Part shown: piece after piece, positions 1-9,989 of the stretch
Numbering within the stretch: position 1 is the stretch's first letter
Layout: each line of letters begins with the position of its first letter
Assembly: GCA_032191485.1 (NCBI GenBank)
Contig: JAVDOI010000010.1
Coordinates: 9,011,123 to 9,075,122, forward strand
Source of the DNA: Leptoclinus maculatus
Taxonomy: Eukaryota; Chordata; Actinopteri; Perciformes; Stichaeidae
Direction of reading: 5' to 3'
DNA length: 64,000 nucleotides
Position numbers and translations under genes: made by a program
The notes under the pieces: model-generated
Told to the model about the DNA's origin: nothing
Database searches by the model: none
Seen by the model: only the letters and a program-made list of their open reading frames with translations

Positions 1-92
1 CCTGCAGTGCTAAAGTTTGTGAGGAGAAGCTGCGTTACGCTGCTTACAACTGCGTGGCCATCGACACTGACATGAGCCCCTGGGAAGAGTGA
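1..92 (+). CDS. hectd3: HECTD3 E3 ubiquitin ligase, last coding exon (partial)
   Basis: An open frame from base 3 gives 29 codons before TGA at 90-92, reading CSAKVCEEKLRYAAYN and ending AIDTDMSPWEE. I recognise this as the extreme C-terminus of HECTD3, the end of the HECT catalytic lobe that follows the catalytic cysteine. HECTD3 transfers ubiquitin to substrate proteins in the cytoplasm. The gene body lies left of the window. Bases 1-7 (cctgcag) look like a 3' splice site, so the exon may begin at base 8 rather than run off the edge. RPS8 and HECTD3 also lie near each other on human 1p34, which fits rps8 starting 2.9 kb downstream. The identification rests on a short recalled C-terminus, so a related HECT protein is not fully excluded. 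Confidence 0.75.
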   Translation, partial: CSAKVCEEKLRYAAYNCVAIDTDMSPWEE

Positions 93-250
93 TCTCACTG
101 CTGCTTCACTCAACACTTTACACATCTTGTTGAATGGAGAGACATCTTGTCATGTGCACCACCATATCGACACAACTGCCAATTAATCCTAGCTGTATAT
201 AATAAATAACTGGAAACGTGGAAATTACTGTTTTTTTTTTTTTTTTTTTT
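93..250 (+). terminator. hectd3: hectd3 3'UTR with polyadenylation signal
   Basis: After the TGA there is about 110 bp of non-coding sequence and an AATAAA at 201-206. A T-rich downstream element with a T-run at about 231-250 follows. This is the expected layout of a cleavage and polyadenylation site, and it ends hectd3 well before the next transposon. Confidence 0.6.
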
Positions 251-682
251 ATTGTTCTGAATGAAACATTAAATGAAGGGATGTGTTTTACAAGTTGTGG
301 CAGGTTTCAATGTCAATGGGACATCATAAGTAGATCTTTGACTTTTCTTCATTACACGGCTGATGCATAGAGACAGACAAACATTCATGGGGAATATAGA
401 GTTCTCATGTCTTTGGACTGTGGGAGGAAGCCAGAGAGAACTAATTTTTAAAGCTTGCTGATAATAAAAAAAAACATTGTATGGTACATCAGGAGATGGC
501 AGTTTAGTAACTTTATGAACATCAAGCCAGGCATTCTGAGGGTAAAAATTCTAAACCAATAACTGACAGAAAACCAGGTTTTTGTCAAATAAAACAGAGT
601 AGATTGTATGACTCAGACAGTAGAATTTTGAATTGCCTATACTATTACAGAACAGGTAAATAGATGATAGTTATAATAAAAC
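251..682. other. intergenic, no gene seen
   Basis: AT-rich sequence between hectd3 and the first hAT element. I see no long frame with coding character, no splice-bounded exon and no tandem repeat. Confidence 0.5.
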
Positions 683-1864
683 TAGTGCTGGGCAAGTTAA
701 CGCATTCATTAATTAACGCCGACAATTATTTTAATAGCGTGTTAAAGATTTTTTTTTTATTTTGAAAGTCCGTTGCTCACTGGCAGCGGTGGAGGAAGTC
801 TTCAGACTACGTTGATGCAGCGTGTGGGAGAAGTATAGATAAACAAAAGCAAGACAAGCTAACACATGCTACAGAGAAGTAGATACAAACTGAAGCCGGT
901 TAGTATTGTGGAAGATGTCGGTCTGAGGAACGTTCTCACGGTGCGTTCGCGTCGCGTTTGGTGTGAACGCACCTTTAGGATCGCAACGAATGACGACACG
1001 AATGAGCGAAGAAAGTTAGCGGAAAGATTAACGTGAGACAACATCCGGTTTCTCAGAATCGGCTTTATTGGCCATGTATGCGTACGCATACATGGAATTT
1101 GACTCCGGTTTCCACTTTGTTCTCGCTGTACATACACGAATTTACAACAAACAAGAAAAAAAATATATATATAAAAGGGGGGCAGGAGAAAAAACAACAG
1201 ATGTAGTATAAATATTTAACAATATGTACAATATGAGTATAAACATATATACAAAAAAAAGTATGTATATATATATATGAACATAAACCTATAAACAACA
1301 GTGGCAAGTTCTTCAGACGAACATCCGGTTTTCAGAATAAGATGCCAACAAAGTATGAATTATATTCACATTAAGTATAAAACATGCTACCTGCATCTCG
1401 TGAGTTAAAGGGAAAATACAGCTAAATTGTCCGTAAAGTGTCTTTATTCTTTGATCGCTGGGTAACCATAATTACCTCGGAGTTTAAGCATTATATTGAT
1501 GAACATATAGCTGCATTCACATGCTCTGTCATGAAGACAGACATTTTTGCTGAAACATTGTATTCATGTTGCACAGCAGTGGAACGTTTCAAATACAGTC
1601 AGCACACTGAGCACAGATAGTGCAAGAAATATGATCGCTACTGTGTAAAGGGAATACTGCTGTTAAAAAGCACCTTATTTGTTTTAATAAGTGTTTGCAA
1701 ACCAAATGTTATTGCCCTTTTGTTCATATAGCAGTACTTTTAAAATAAAAGTGCGCAATACACTACTTTTTAATTCATTATTGAACTTTGCCATAACTGC
1801 GATTAATCGCAAAAAATCCATGCGATTAATCGCGATTAAAAATTGTAATCGTTGCCCAGCACTA
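683..1864. mobile_element. non-autonomous hAT transposon with perfect 8-bp duplication
   Basis: The left end reads TAGTGCTGGGCAA and the right end is its inverse, TTGCCCAGCACTA. The element is flanked on both sides by aataaaac (675-682 and 1865-1872), a perfect 8-bp target-site duplication as hAT transposases leave. Internal frames are short and match no transposase I know, so this 1182-bp element would have been moved by a transposase supplied elsewhere. The right end carries repeated subterminal GATTAATCGC motifs (about 1798-1836), typical of transposase-binding subterminal repeats. It was itself hit by a LINE-tail insertion. Confidence 0.9.
1052..1319 (-). mobile_element. 5'-truncated LINE/SINE 3' tail nested in the hAT
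   Basis: The sequence aacatccggttt occurs at 1040-1051 and again at 1320-1331, bracketing about 268 bp. This is the target duplication of a target-primed retrotransposition. Read on the minus strand the insert ends with CCAATAAAGC followed by CGATTCTGAGA, a 3' tail type common in teleost LINEs. It contains the perfect palindrome CATGTATGCGTACGCATACATG split around 1073-1094. The family is not assigned. Confidence 0.7.
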
Positions 1865-1872
1865 AATAAAAC

Positions 1873-2294
1873 AAATAAATTAAATTGAAGTTGACCCCAA
1901 AAGTTCAGAATGTCCTCTTACTAGCTTTTCACAGATACATTAAAAATAATCAAAAATTATATATTTTTATATCTCTATATTGATCTGTTGTATATCATCT
2001 TTTTTTATTAATGAAATTAAAATTAAAATAAAAACATGCATGTGTTAAAATTGATACAATTTTATATTTAGATATTTAGATTATATATAGATATTGACGA
2101 ATTATGATTTAAGAATGGTTAATTACAAGTATAATATATATATATATAATATAGAACAAATATAGGGGGTTAATGCTAATTATATTTTAGTAAAACATGT
2201 TTTGCTTTTGTACATTAAACTAATTTATTTAGTAAGATGTGTTAAAGGGACTACATTTAGCAAAATTACAAGGATAGAATTATATCATCATTAA
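1873..2294. other. AT-rich intergenic sequence
   Basis: Very AT-rich spacer with short AT microsatellite runs near 2130-2150. No gene, RNA or transposon end recognised. Confidence 0.5.
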
Positions 2295-2780
2295 TCAGTG
2301 GTGCAAAGTCACTGTACCGGTTTGGGGTATTTGTATTTCACTTCAGTAATTCCATTTTACGCTACTTTATACTTCTACTCCACCACATGTCAAATGTTGG
2401 CAAATATTGTACTTTTCTACTCTCTGTTTCAGATTATTAATACAAAATATAATTAACAAATAAAATATGATGGAATATCATATCGTAGATTAGACATAGT
2501 AATATCACAGTTTATACATTAATTAAATTTAGCGCCACATTTACCAGCTGCAATAGTAGTACACATTAATTTATAAATAATTATAATCAATCAAATTCAT
2601 TATTTTAGAATTGACCATTCTGCATAGTGAGTAGGCTACTTTTACTTTTGCCACTTTAAGTATATTTTGATGCAAATACTTTAGTACTTTTATACAAGTA
2701 GAATTTTCAATAAAGGACTTTAACTTGAAATACAATATGTATATACTGTGATATTACTCAGTACTTCTTCCACTGCATTT
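2295..2780. repeat. teleost interspersed repeat of the 'TACTTTTACTCCACTACATTT' type
   Basis: Degenerate copy of a repeat very common in percomorph genomes, recognisable from runs such as TTATACTTCTACTCCACCAC and AAGTATATTTTGATGCAAAT. Related fragments occur at about 40540-40690, 52225-52375, 62525-62615 and 63145-63735. No clean termini or target duplication could be placed. Confidence 0.55.
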
Positions 2781-2890
2781 ATTGTTAATTAATTCAGAGG
2801 TACTACTGTTTAATCTGTGTCCAACAAAACCTGTGAATAATATAAAGAGAAAAACTCACCCTCGAGAATACCGTTCGCTGTGGAATGAAT

Positions 2891-2966
2891 TCTCGCGAGA
2901 ACAAATTGCTTCAAACTTCCCCATGAGCCTTTGCGATTCCTCTTTCTAGCCGGCGCCTGAGAATGG
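2891..2966 (+). promoter_or_regulatory. rps8: rps8 core promoter: TCTCGCGAGA element, TOP tract and exon 1
   Basis: A perfect TCTCGCGAGA palindrome lies at 2891-2900, a known core element of strong TATA-less housekeeping promoters. About 40 bp further a pyrimidine tract (CCTCTTTCT, about 2939-2947) resembles the 5' terminal oligopyrimidine start of ribosomal protein mRNAs. Exon 1 would then run to ATGG at 2963-2966, immediately followed by a consensus donor (gtacgt). This layout gives a 5'UTR of about 24 nt, normal for a ribosomal protein gene. The transcription start is inferred. Confidence 0.75.
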
Positions 2967-5900
2967 GTACGTGTTTTCATGCTCAGGTTGGAGGGAGAAT
3001 CCTTGTCCATCTGATGTTTTATCGAAGGAATATTTCTTTAATGGTTTGCTATATTGTCGAAAAACGTTATTTGAAGGGATGTATCTTTAACTTAGCTGTC
3101 TACAGTCCGTTTGTTGTATTTTGATGAAGTAATCTGTTATGGATGTGCGAAGTGCTCCAAGATGGCTGCACTCGTTGTCCATGGAGTTAGCTTCTGGGGC
3201 TCTAGTGTAATAGAAAACGGCACAAGTTTCTGTTTTTGAGGTATTATAATACGTAAGCCTGAGTCCGTGTTGTGTTATATTTCTGCCGTTCAGAAGTAGT
3301 GTTTAGTTTTTAGAAGCGCCATGCTAGTGGAGAGGCAACGTTAATGTTAGCATTAGCTAGTTAGCAGGATGGTGGTGAACATGTCACGCTGCTACACTGA
3401 AACTCTTAAAGTAAACCTGAGAATAATACTTATTTGGAAATGAAGTGTGGACACTTAACATTTAACGTAACAATTATAACTAACGTCAAGTTAACAAAGT
3501 CGCACCTTGGACACACGAGTTGCATGTTATTTCTTAAAAGGCCATCGTGTGATTGTAAGGGCCCGAAATGCTAATTTGTGTCCGGGAAGAGTTTAAATCA
3601 CTACGTGCATCACATGGTCATTCAGTTCAGTAGAACATCACACTGTATGCACGTTTTGAGTTTAAATTATCCTAAACCTAGTTCACCATGATCTTATTCA
3701 ATTAACAGATATGCAGGCACCATTAAGCTGAGAAGGGACCTTAAAATTACCTGAGCATATGATGAAACTCATGGAATCCATAATTACAATTGCGGACACC
3801 TTGGAGAACTGATTGCTCAAGCATTTATGATGATTTTTTTGCTGAGTTTTCCTGTGAGTTGTCCAATGATCTAACACCTGGTTCTTGCTCTTGTATAATC
3901 ATTTATTAAGGTATCTCAAGGGATAACTGGCATAAACGCCGCAAGACCGGCGGTAAACGCAAGCCCTACCACAAGAAAAGGAAGTATGAGCTTGGACGCC
4001 CTGCTGCAAACACAAAAGTATGTATAAGCCAGTGTTTACCTGCTCTAAATGGACTTGATTTTATTAAGCGTGGGTGATGAAAACACGACCTTAGGTATGT
4101 CTTTTTGAGCCGTTTTGGTTCAAAGTTCTAGACATACCAATGTTAGGATTCGTCATAGTTACACTGACACGCTTCAATATATGTGCATAGTACTGTTCTC
4201 CATGAGCCTTCAGAATTCAATCTCTACACATGGATAACCTGAATCCATAAGCATACAAATTGCACCAACACTAAAACTCTGTCGCTTTATGTAGATTGGA
4301 CCTCGTCGCATCCACACGGTGAGGGTCCGTGGTGGAAACAAGAAGTACCGTGCTATGAGGCTGGATGGTGGTAACTTCTCATGGGGCTCTGAGTGTAAGT
4401 TAATATCAAATGCTACACTAATTGCATGACACTGCTCTTTGATGTGATACATGTCTTTTTATGATGATAACTTTTGTCCAGTTCTGCTACTGAATGAAAA
4501 TGGTGATAACGCGACACCTGAGAAAGACCTGTGTCCTATGTGTCACACTTTTAAAGATCTAGTTAATGTTATTTGTTAACCAAAATGGGGGAGAATTTGC
4601 TGTTGCTAATGGCTTTTGTTTGTGTACGCAGGCTGCACACGCAAGACCAGAATCATTGATGTGGTCTACAATGCCTCCAACAACGAGCTGGTCAGAACCA
4701 AGACCCTGGTGAAGAACTGCATCGTGCTCGTCGACAGCCTTCCCTACAGGCAGTGGTATGAGGCCCACTTTGCCACTCCGCTGGGACGCAAAAAGGGAGC
4801 TAAGCTGGTATGTGTAAAAAATTAAATGTCTCATACAACTTTTTATTCGGTTGTGAGAAATATAACTGCATCACACAACTTTAGTTTTGGCCGTGTATGT
4901 ATAAACTCTATGGTGCTGCTATCATAACTGAAAACAGTTGGTGCGACCATTGTGCAGATACATTGGAGAATGCATCTTTTTCTCCGATCTACACAAAGAA
5001 GACACTTCCTCTATTACTACTAGAGCTCAATACCCAAGAGATGCATACATTTGAGAATTGTGGTCCTATTTATTGCCCAAATGAGAATCTGCAGTTGCAC
5101 CGTGAACCCTTATTTGACTTTGTATATTTGCTAGGTTTGATAAAAGGGGCCTTTAATACCAGTCCAACTTTGTTTGAAGTTTGTTCTTTGTGTAAACGAC
5201 ACCTTTTGGGGGGTGATTAATAGTGGGCTCTTAATGTATGAATATGTGAACTTTTCTGATATAATAGAAAAGGTTACAACCAGGGTCACCAGCTGAGAAG
5301 TTTTCATGGCACCTATATTATATAGTGCTGTCTGACCTGGTGAATGTCTTTCCATGAAGATAACTTTGTCCAGTTCTGCTACTGAATGAAAGTGATGATA
5401 ATGATGACTCTGAGAAAGACCTGTTACCTACATGGACATCTGCTGCCGTGTTAATACCCATTCCCTACACTGCCTTTCTCTGCAGTGCAGTACATTTATT
5501 GTAAATCAGCTAGTGTTGCTCAGCAGGAGAAGTGTAAACTTAAATCCAATGAACTTTATTTCCCCTCTTCTGTAGACTCCTGAGGAGGAAGAGGTCCTGA
5601 ACAAGAAAAGGTCAAAGAGGACACAGAAGAAGTACGATGAGCGTAAAAAGACCGCCAAGATCAGCACCCTCTTGGATGAGCAGTTCCAGCAGGGAAAGCT
5701 GCTTGGTAAGTCTCAACATGACCTCAGATGGCTTCGTCTACCAGTAGTTAGTTTCAAAGAAATGTCATTGGCTCTTTTGGGGGGGTTTTCCTTAAAATTT
5801 TGCCTCTGTAAGTAAGATTTAATTTTAAAGTGCTTTTTACAGACATAAGTCACAAAGTGCTTAACAGGTGCAGAATTACAAACATAAAAAACACAATGTG

Positions 5901-6962
5901 ACCATATAAGGGCCAGTAATTTACATACACACAAAGTACAAAATTAAATCATGGTTTAAAAGCAAGATTAAAACTCTGGCTTGTGATTGAATAATTCAAA
6001 TTTCAGGTCAAATGCTAATTAATTTCATTAAGGTACAAGACTCAAAAGCTTCCGTTACAAGTCTTGTAATATCTGTGAAAATGTTATTTGTTCGGGTTCA
6101 TCATTTCAGATTTTGGGTGAACATTTAAATGCAACATTTCTCTTGTCCTGCGAAATGCATACTTTTTTTAGGGGTGTGTAATTGTACTAATCTGATCCTA
6201 TGGAGTAACTCTCCTAGTCTGGGGTTGTTTACTTATTTAGACTGAAATTTCTACATGCAACCAGGGTCACAAAATAACTGTAAAGGGCATTTTATTTGAA
6301 TGGCATCTGTTAGAAGTGCTGTTTGATGTGGTGCACGTCTTTCCATGAAGATAACTTTGTCCAGTTCTGCTACTGAATGAAAGTGGTGATAATGATGACT
6401 CTGAGAAAGACCTGTTGCCTACATCTGCTGCAGTTAATTCACCCCATCTGGGCGTTGACATTTAGGAAATATAATGGTAGAATTTGCCCCTTACACCTCT
6501 GTTGCCTTTCTGCAAGGCTTTTGGCTGTTACGTGGCTGGCAGATGACTGCATTTGTACTGGAATGCCTCCATGTGTAGATTTGAACAGCTGATGATACAG
6601 AAGGGTGTTTATAGAATGGTGTCAGATTGGCTGTGAAACAAGCACTTTGTCACTTGTACTCGAATAAGATTAAATTCATCATCTTCAATTTTAGTCCTAT
6701 AATCTGTTATTAACGGTATGGTGCCTTAACATTTCTGCAACCTCAAAACTGACCTCAGCCTGAAATGATTTGATTGAAGCACTGGTTCCTGTATGTTTTG
6801 ATATAGTTTATCCACCTCATCACTGATTATATTCCCCTCTTCCCTCCTGCAGCTTGCATGGCCTCTAGACCCGGCCAGTGTGGCAGGGCTGACGGCTACA
6901 TCCTGGAGGGAAAAGAGCTTGAGTTCTACCTGAGGAAGATCAAGGCCAAGAAAGGCAAATAG
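2963..6962 (+). CDS. rps8: 40S ribosomal protein S8 (eS8), complete, six exons
   Basis: Coding exons are 2963-2966, 3911-4017, 4295-4394, 4632-4807, 5576-5705 and 6853-6962. All junctions are GT-AG and in phase, totalling 208 codons, the usual eS8 length. The protein begins MGISRDNWHKRRKTGGKRK and ends YLRKIKAKKGK. Family landmarks read through every junction, such as GNKKYRAMRLDGGNFSWGSE, CCTRKTRIIDVVYNASNNEL and ASRPGQCGRADGY. eS8 is a basic structural protein of the small ribosomal subunit. The start was chosen because ATGG joins GT-ATC-TCA across intron 1 to give MGIS and because the donor there is gtacgt. The other upstream ATGs I checked lack a donor that joins exon 2 in frame. Each of the five introns carries a box C/D snoRNA, as expected of a TOP host gene. 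Confidence 0.98.
3752..3819 (+). ncRNA. box C/D snoRNA in rps8 intron 1, SNORD55-like
   Basis: A terminal stem TGAGCA/TGCTCA (3752-3757 and 3814-3819) encloses box C ATGATGA (3759-3765) and box D CTGA (3809-3812). The stretch just upstream of box D, CACCTTGGAGAA, is complementary to TTCTCCAAGGTG, which I recall as a conserved 28S rRNA segment in the region modified by SNORD55. Human RPS8 hosts SNORD55, so that identity is favoured. The boxes and stem are seen directly; the name is inference. Confidence 0.65.
4066..4174 (+). ncRNA. box C/D snoRNA in rps8 intron 2, SNORD46-like
   Basis: A perfect 7-bp terminal stem AAGCGTG/CACGCTT (4066-4072 and 4168-4174) flanks box C GTGATGA (4074-4080) and box D CTGA (4164-4167). 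The length of about 109 nt and an internal CCTTAGG motif resemble SNORD46, which human RPS8 also hosts. The fold and boxes are clear; the family name is from partial recall. Confidence 0.7.
4453..4528 (+). ncRNA. snord38: SNORD38 box C/D snoRNA, copy 1 (rps8 intron 3)
   Basis: The stem GTCTTT/AAAGAC encloses box C ATGATGA (4461-4467), an internal D' CTGA (4490-4493) and box D CTGA (4518-4521). The guide upstream of D', TCCAGTTCTGCTA, matches the SNORD38 28S guide as I remember it. Human RPS8 hosts SNORD38A and SNORD38B. This copy keeps the consensus box C, unlike the next two. Confidence 0.88.
5346..5420 (+). ncRNA. snord38: SNORD38 box C/D snoRNA, copy 2 (rps8 intron 4)
   Basis: Same stem, D' and guide as copy 1, with box D CTGA at 5410-5413. 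The box C position reads ATGAAGA (5354-5360), departing from the RUGAUGA consensus at the fifth base. Over its full length it differs from copy 3 at one base only, and flanking motifs such as CAACCAGGGTCAC are shared. The snoRNA and part of its intron were therefore duplicated together. Confidence 0.85.
6337..6411 (+). ncRNA. snord38: SNORD38 box C/D snoRNA, copy 3 (rps8 intron 5)
   Basis: Stem GTCTTT/AAAGAC, box C-like ATGAAGA (6345-6351), D' CTGA (6373-6376), box D CTGA (6401-6404) and the same guide TCCAGTTCTGCTA. It is nearly identical to copy 2, with a single G/A difference in the segment after D'. It shares the non-consensus box C, so either this variant is tolerated or both copies assemble less well than copy 1. 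Confidence 0.85.
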
Positions 6963-6984
6963 ATGTACAGCTGTTTGATACTTC

Positions 6985-6990
6985 AATAAA
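6985..6990 (+). terminator. rps8: rps8 polyadenylation signal
   Basis: AATAAA 22 bp after the stop codon, giving the very short 3'UTR typical of ribosomal protein mRNAs. It is followed by a T-rich downstream stretch (ctctttttattgg). Confidence 0.85.
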
Positions 6991-6996
6991 ATCCAA

Positions 6997-7490
6997 ACGC
7001 CCCAAACTGTCTGTTGCCATTGCTTTACTCTTTTTATTGGTGATGTGTAACTCCATTTCTACGCCTGGCCACATGGCAATAATGCAATGTGTTCTTAATC
7101 TAATTAGCAAGGCTTGAAGTGACACCTCATGAAAAATAAACATTTAATATTCAGATTACCACTTGATGGTGAAATGCCAAGAACCAATACATGCAATTAC
7201 TGGTCTTTGTTACATTTAGTAGTACACAAATGGCTGTGGGGATAAACAGTCGGAGGCTGAGCCAGAAGAATGCAGGGTCACTTATACCGGAAGACAAAAT
7301 ACACTTGACAGTTATGTCTACATCAGTGGGACATTTAAATTGATCACTTAAGATCAATATATCGAGTTGCATTGAAAAGTAGGAAAGAATGCAAATTTAA
7401 AAAGATCGGATGTTCAGAACTGCCATTTTAGAGGCAAGGACTATAAATTGCTCATATCTCAAGTTTAATTAAAAATGTGTATATAGCAAT
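6997..7490. other. intergenic with one dispersed repeat copy (7221-7311)
   Basis: No gene seen. Bases 7221-7311, starting AGTACACAAATGGCTGTGGG and ending ATACACTTGACAG, recur with a few differences at 15941-16036 in the same orientation. This is therefore a low-copy dispersed repeat or a segmental copy. It has no conserved frame and no obvious target duplication. Confidence 0.6.
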
Positions 7491-7930
7491 ATACATACCT
7501 GCAAACTTGTCGCTTTTCGGCGAAATTCGCCGTTTTGAATACAAAATATGTCATCCACGTGAATCGTGTAGATCCGTAGAGTTTATTTTTTTTTGGGGGG
7601 GGGGGGGGTCAACTGGCCAGCCAGCGTTTCTCCGATTGGAGTGAGACGAGGAGAAAAGGTGACGAGGTGATCTTCGCAATAAAACATCTTTGATGTGACG
7701 TGTCGAGTCTTGTCCAATCAGCGTTCAGATGTCTACACCGTCTTCATTTCCCTCCGTTACAGTTTAAGTTACGTTATGTTCCGTTACCGTTCAGACTTGC
7801 TGGGTTAAGTTAACGTCCACTGCATGCGGAACTCTCGACTTTTAACGTTCGTCATTATCGCGAATTAGGAGGAAAAAACGTAACGTGATGAAACATGAAG
7901 CCCCCCCCCCCCGTGTTCCGGTTCAGTTCA
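7491..7930 (-). repeat. inverted partner of the 28905-29205 repeat
   Basis: From CCTGCAAACTTGTCGCTTTT at about 7498 to GTGTTCCGGTTCAGTTC at about 7929 this block is the reverse complement of sequence at 28905-29205. Shared segments include the CGCCAGCGTTTCTCCGATTGG region and the CTAATTCGCGATAATG segment. This copy is about 120 bp longer, with an extra segment near 7735-7850. It is a dispersed transposon-like repeat of unassigned class, with G- and C-homopolymer tracts (about 7595-7608 and 7902-7911). Confidence 0.65.
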
Positions 7931-9370
7931 CGCGGCCACTCGTTAACATTAAACCAGAACACCGGCGGATCTGGTTGCTGTTTTTAACTCAAAGTAGAAT
8001 GAAAGGCCCAGATACTGATGAGATGATGAGGTCAAAGAGCTTCAGGGCTGAGCTGTGAGTGGAGCTGGGCCTGGATAAAGGTGGAGGTCTAAACAGACGT
8101 GAGTACAGCTTCCTGCTGTCACAGTGTTTTAAATACATTGATGAGGCAGGTCTGCTGAATGCAGCCTCTGCTCCAAGGAGATAAAGTACAGCAACGTGCC
8201 CTCTCATCACACTGTACACACTGTTCACTGTAATGACCACAGCCAGAGAAGATTATCATTTTAATTTAAATAATAGAACTGGATTGAATGCATATTAATT
8301 GCAAATAGAAGATAGGCCACTATTCTAACAGCTGTACAGTAACAGTAACAAGTTAATATTAAGCTATACAGTAACAGGGTTCAATGAAGACTAATCACTT
8401 TATTTGCAGGCGATGGTTCTCGCTACTCTGCTATCTTTGTTTTTATTTGACTAAAACTTTTGAAAATGAGACCTCGTTCTAAATGGATTTTGTCTAAATA
8501 AAGGTTGTTAATAATAATAATAAAGAAAAAACGAAGAAGCTAACTAGCTCTTCAACCCGAGCTGAAATAGTGATAAATAACTGAATAATAAATTATTCTT
8601 TTGCTTAAAGTAAATATGGTCTTATCACTTAATGTTATTCTCAGAGTACACCAGAATGCTACATTTTAAAGATCATATTTTAAATGAAAATTCATGCCAC
8701 CAGCACACCCAGGTCAGATCAGAGTTGAATCACTGAATCCATGGAAATGTTATAATGCATGTTTGATTCCTATATTTAAAATGTTTTGAAAATTATCATC
8801 AATATGAGTTGCTGTCAAGTGCACCTTTACAATGTTAAAGTGATATTCAGAGATTATTCAATTAATTTAGGGTTGTAATTGTTTTAGCCTGAACACATTG
8901 GTCAATTGTTATTGGGGTGAATATGTATAGATATGTTAAGTTATTATAATCTTCTAATAAATGAAGTATATTAAGGGGTGAAGGGGTCAGTTTGTGTTTT
9001 CTTCAGGATTTAGTTTGGTTCATTTAAAATGATCAAGATTAAATAACATTTACAATGCACCACCAGTAAACAACACTTACTTCCCTTTTATAATGTATCA
9101 AATCTGGAGTCAGTTGTTTTAAAACATAGTTATCAGTGAATAGCTCTGAAATGTAATAGTGTAGTTATTTATGTCAGCAGGTTGTAATGAAGTTATTTTT
9201 AAACCTTTGTTCTAATTCTAACTGCTGTAAAAAGGTGGATGGACCATAATAAAACCAACAATAGCAACTTAAAGTTAAAAGGAATTTCATTCACAATGTA
9301 ATACAGTTCAACATAACATGTAACAATATGTTAGAAAATGAACAATTACATTCAGCATTTCACATTCACA
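7931..9370. other. intergenic, no gene seen
   Basis: Mostly AT-rich unique-looking sequence with short chance frames. No promoter block, splice-bounded exon or transposon end could be supported. Confidence 0.45.
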
Positions 9371-9384
9371 TTCACATCACATTC

Positions 9385-9985
9385 GCCGTCAGGCTCAGCT
9401 CCGCCTTCGGGCAACGGTCCGCCATCAGGCTCAGCTCCGCCTTCGGGCAACGGTCCGCCGTCAGGCTCAGCTCCGCCTTCGGGCAACGATCCGCCGCCAG
9501 GCTCTGCTCCGCCTTCGGGCAACGGTCCGCCGTCAGGCTCAGCTCCGCCTTCGGGCAACGATCCGCCGTCAGGCTCAGCTCCGCCTTCGGGCAACGATCC
9601 GCCGTCAGGCTCAGCTCCGCCTTCGGGCAACGATCCGCCGTCAGGCTCAGCTCCGCCTTCGGGCAACGATCCGCCGTCAGGCTCAGCTCCGCCTTCGGGC
9701 AACGATCCGCCGTCAGGCTCAGCTCCGCCTTTGGGCAACGATCCGCCGTCAGGCTCAGCTCCGCCTTCGGGCAACGGTCCGCCGTCAGGCTCAGCTCCGC
9801 CTTCGGGCAACGATCCGCCGTCAGGCTCAGCTCCGCCTTCGGGCAACGGTCCGCCGTCAGGCTCAGCTCCGCCTTCGGGCAACGATCCGCCGTCAGGCTC
9901 AGCTCCGCCTTCGGGCAACGGTCCGCCGTCAGGATCAGCTCCGGCTTCGGGTCCGATCTGCCGTCAGGCTCCGAGTTCAGCTGCA
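9385..9985. repeat. 36-bp GC-rich minisatellite, about 16 units
   Basis: Tandem units of 36 bp built from CAGGCTCAGCTCCGCCTTCG and GGCAACGGTCCGCCGT. The main variation is GGT against GAT in the second half. Since 36 is a multiple of three and the unit lacks stop codons, frames of about 190-220 codons stay open on both strands (for example PPSGSAPPSGND repeats on +). These are consequences of periodicity rather than genes: there is no promoter, no splice context and no homologue I know. The last units degenerate toward 9985. The array is preceded by a short CACATT repeat. Confidence 0.92.
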
Positions 9986-9989
9986 AAGT

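Noticed and set aside
3360..3378. Alternative rps8 start at ATGGTGGTG in intron 1
   Set aside because: A donor there would give ATG joined to GTATCT, out of frame with MGIS. The ATGG/gtacgt at 2963-2968 fits exactly.
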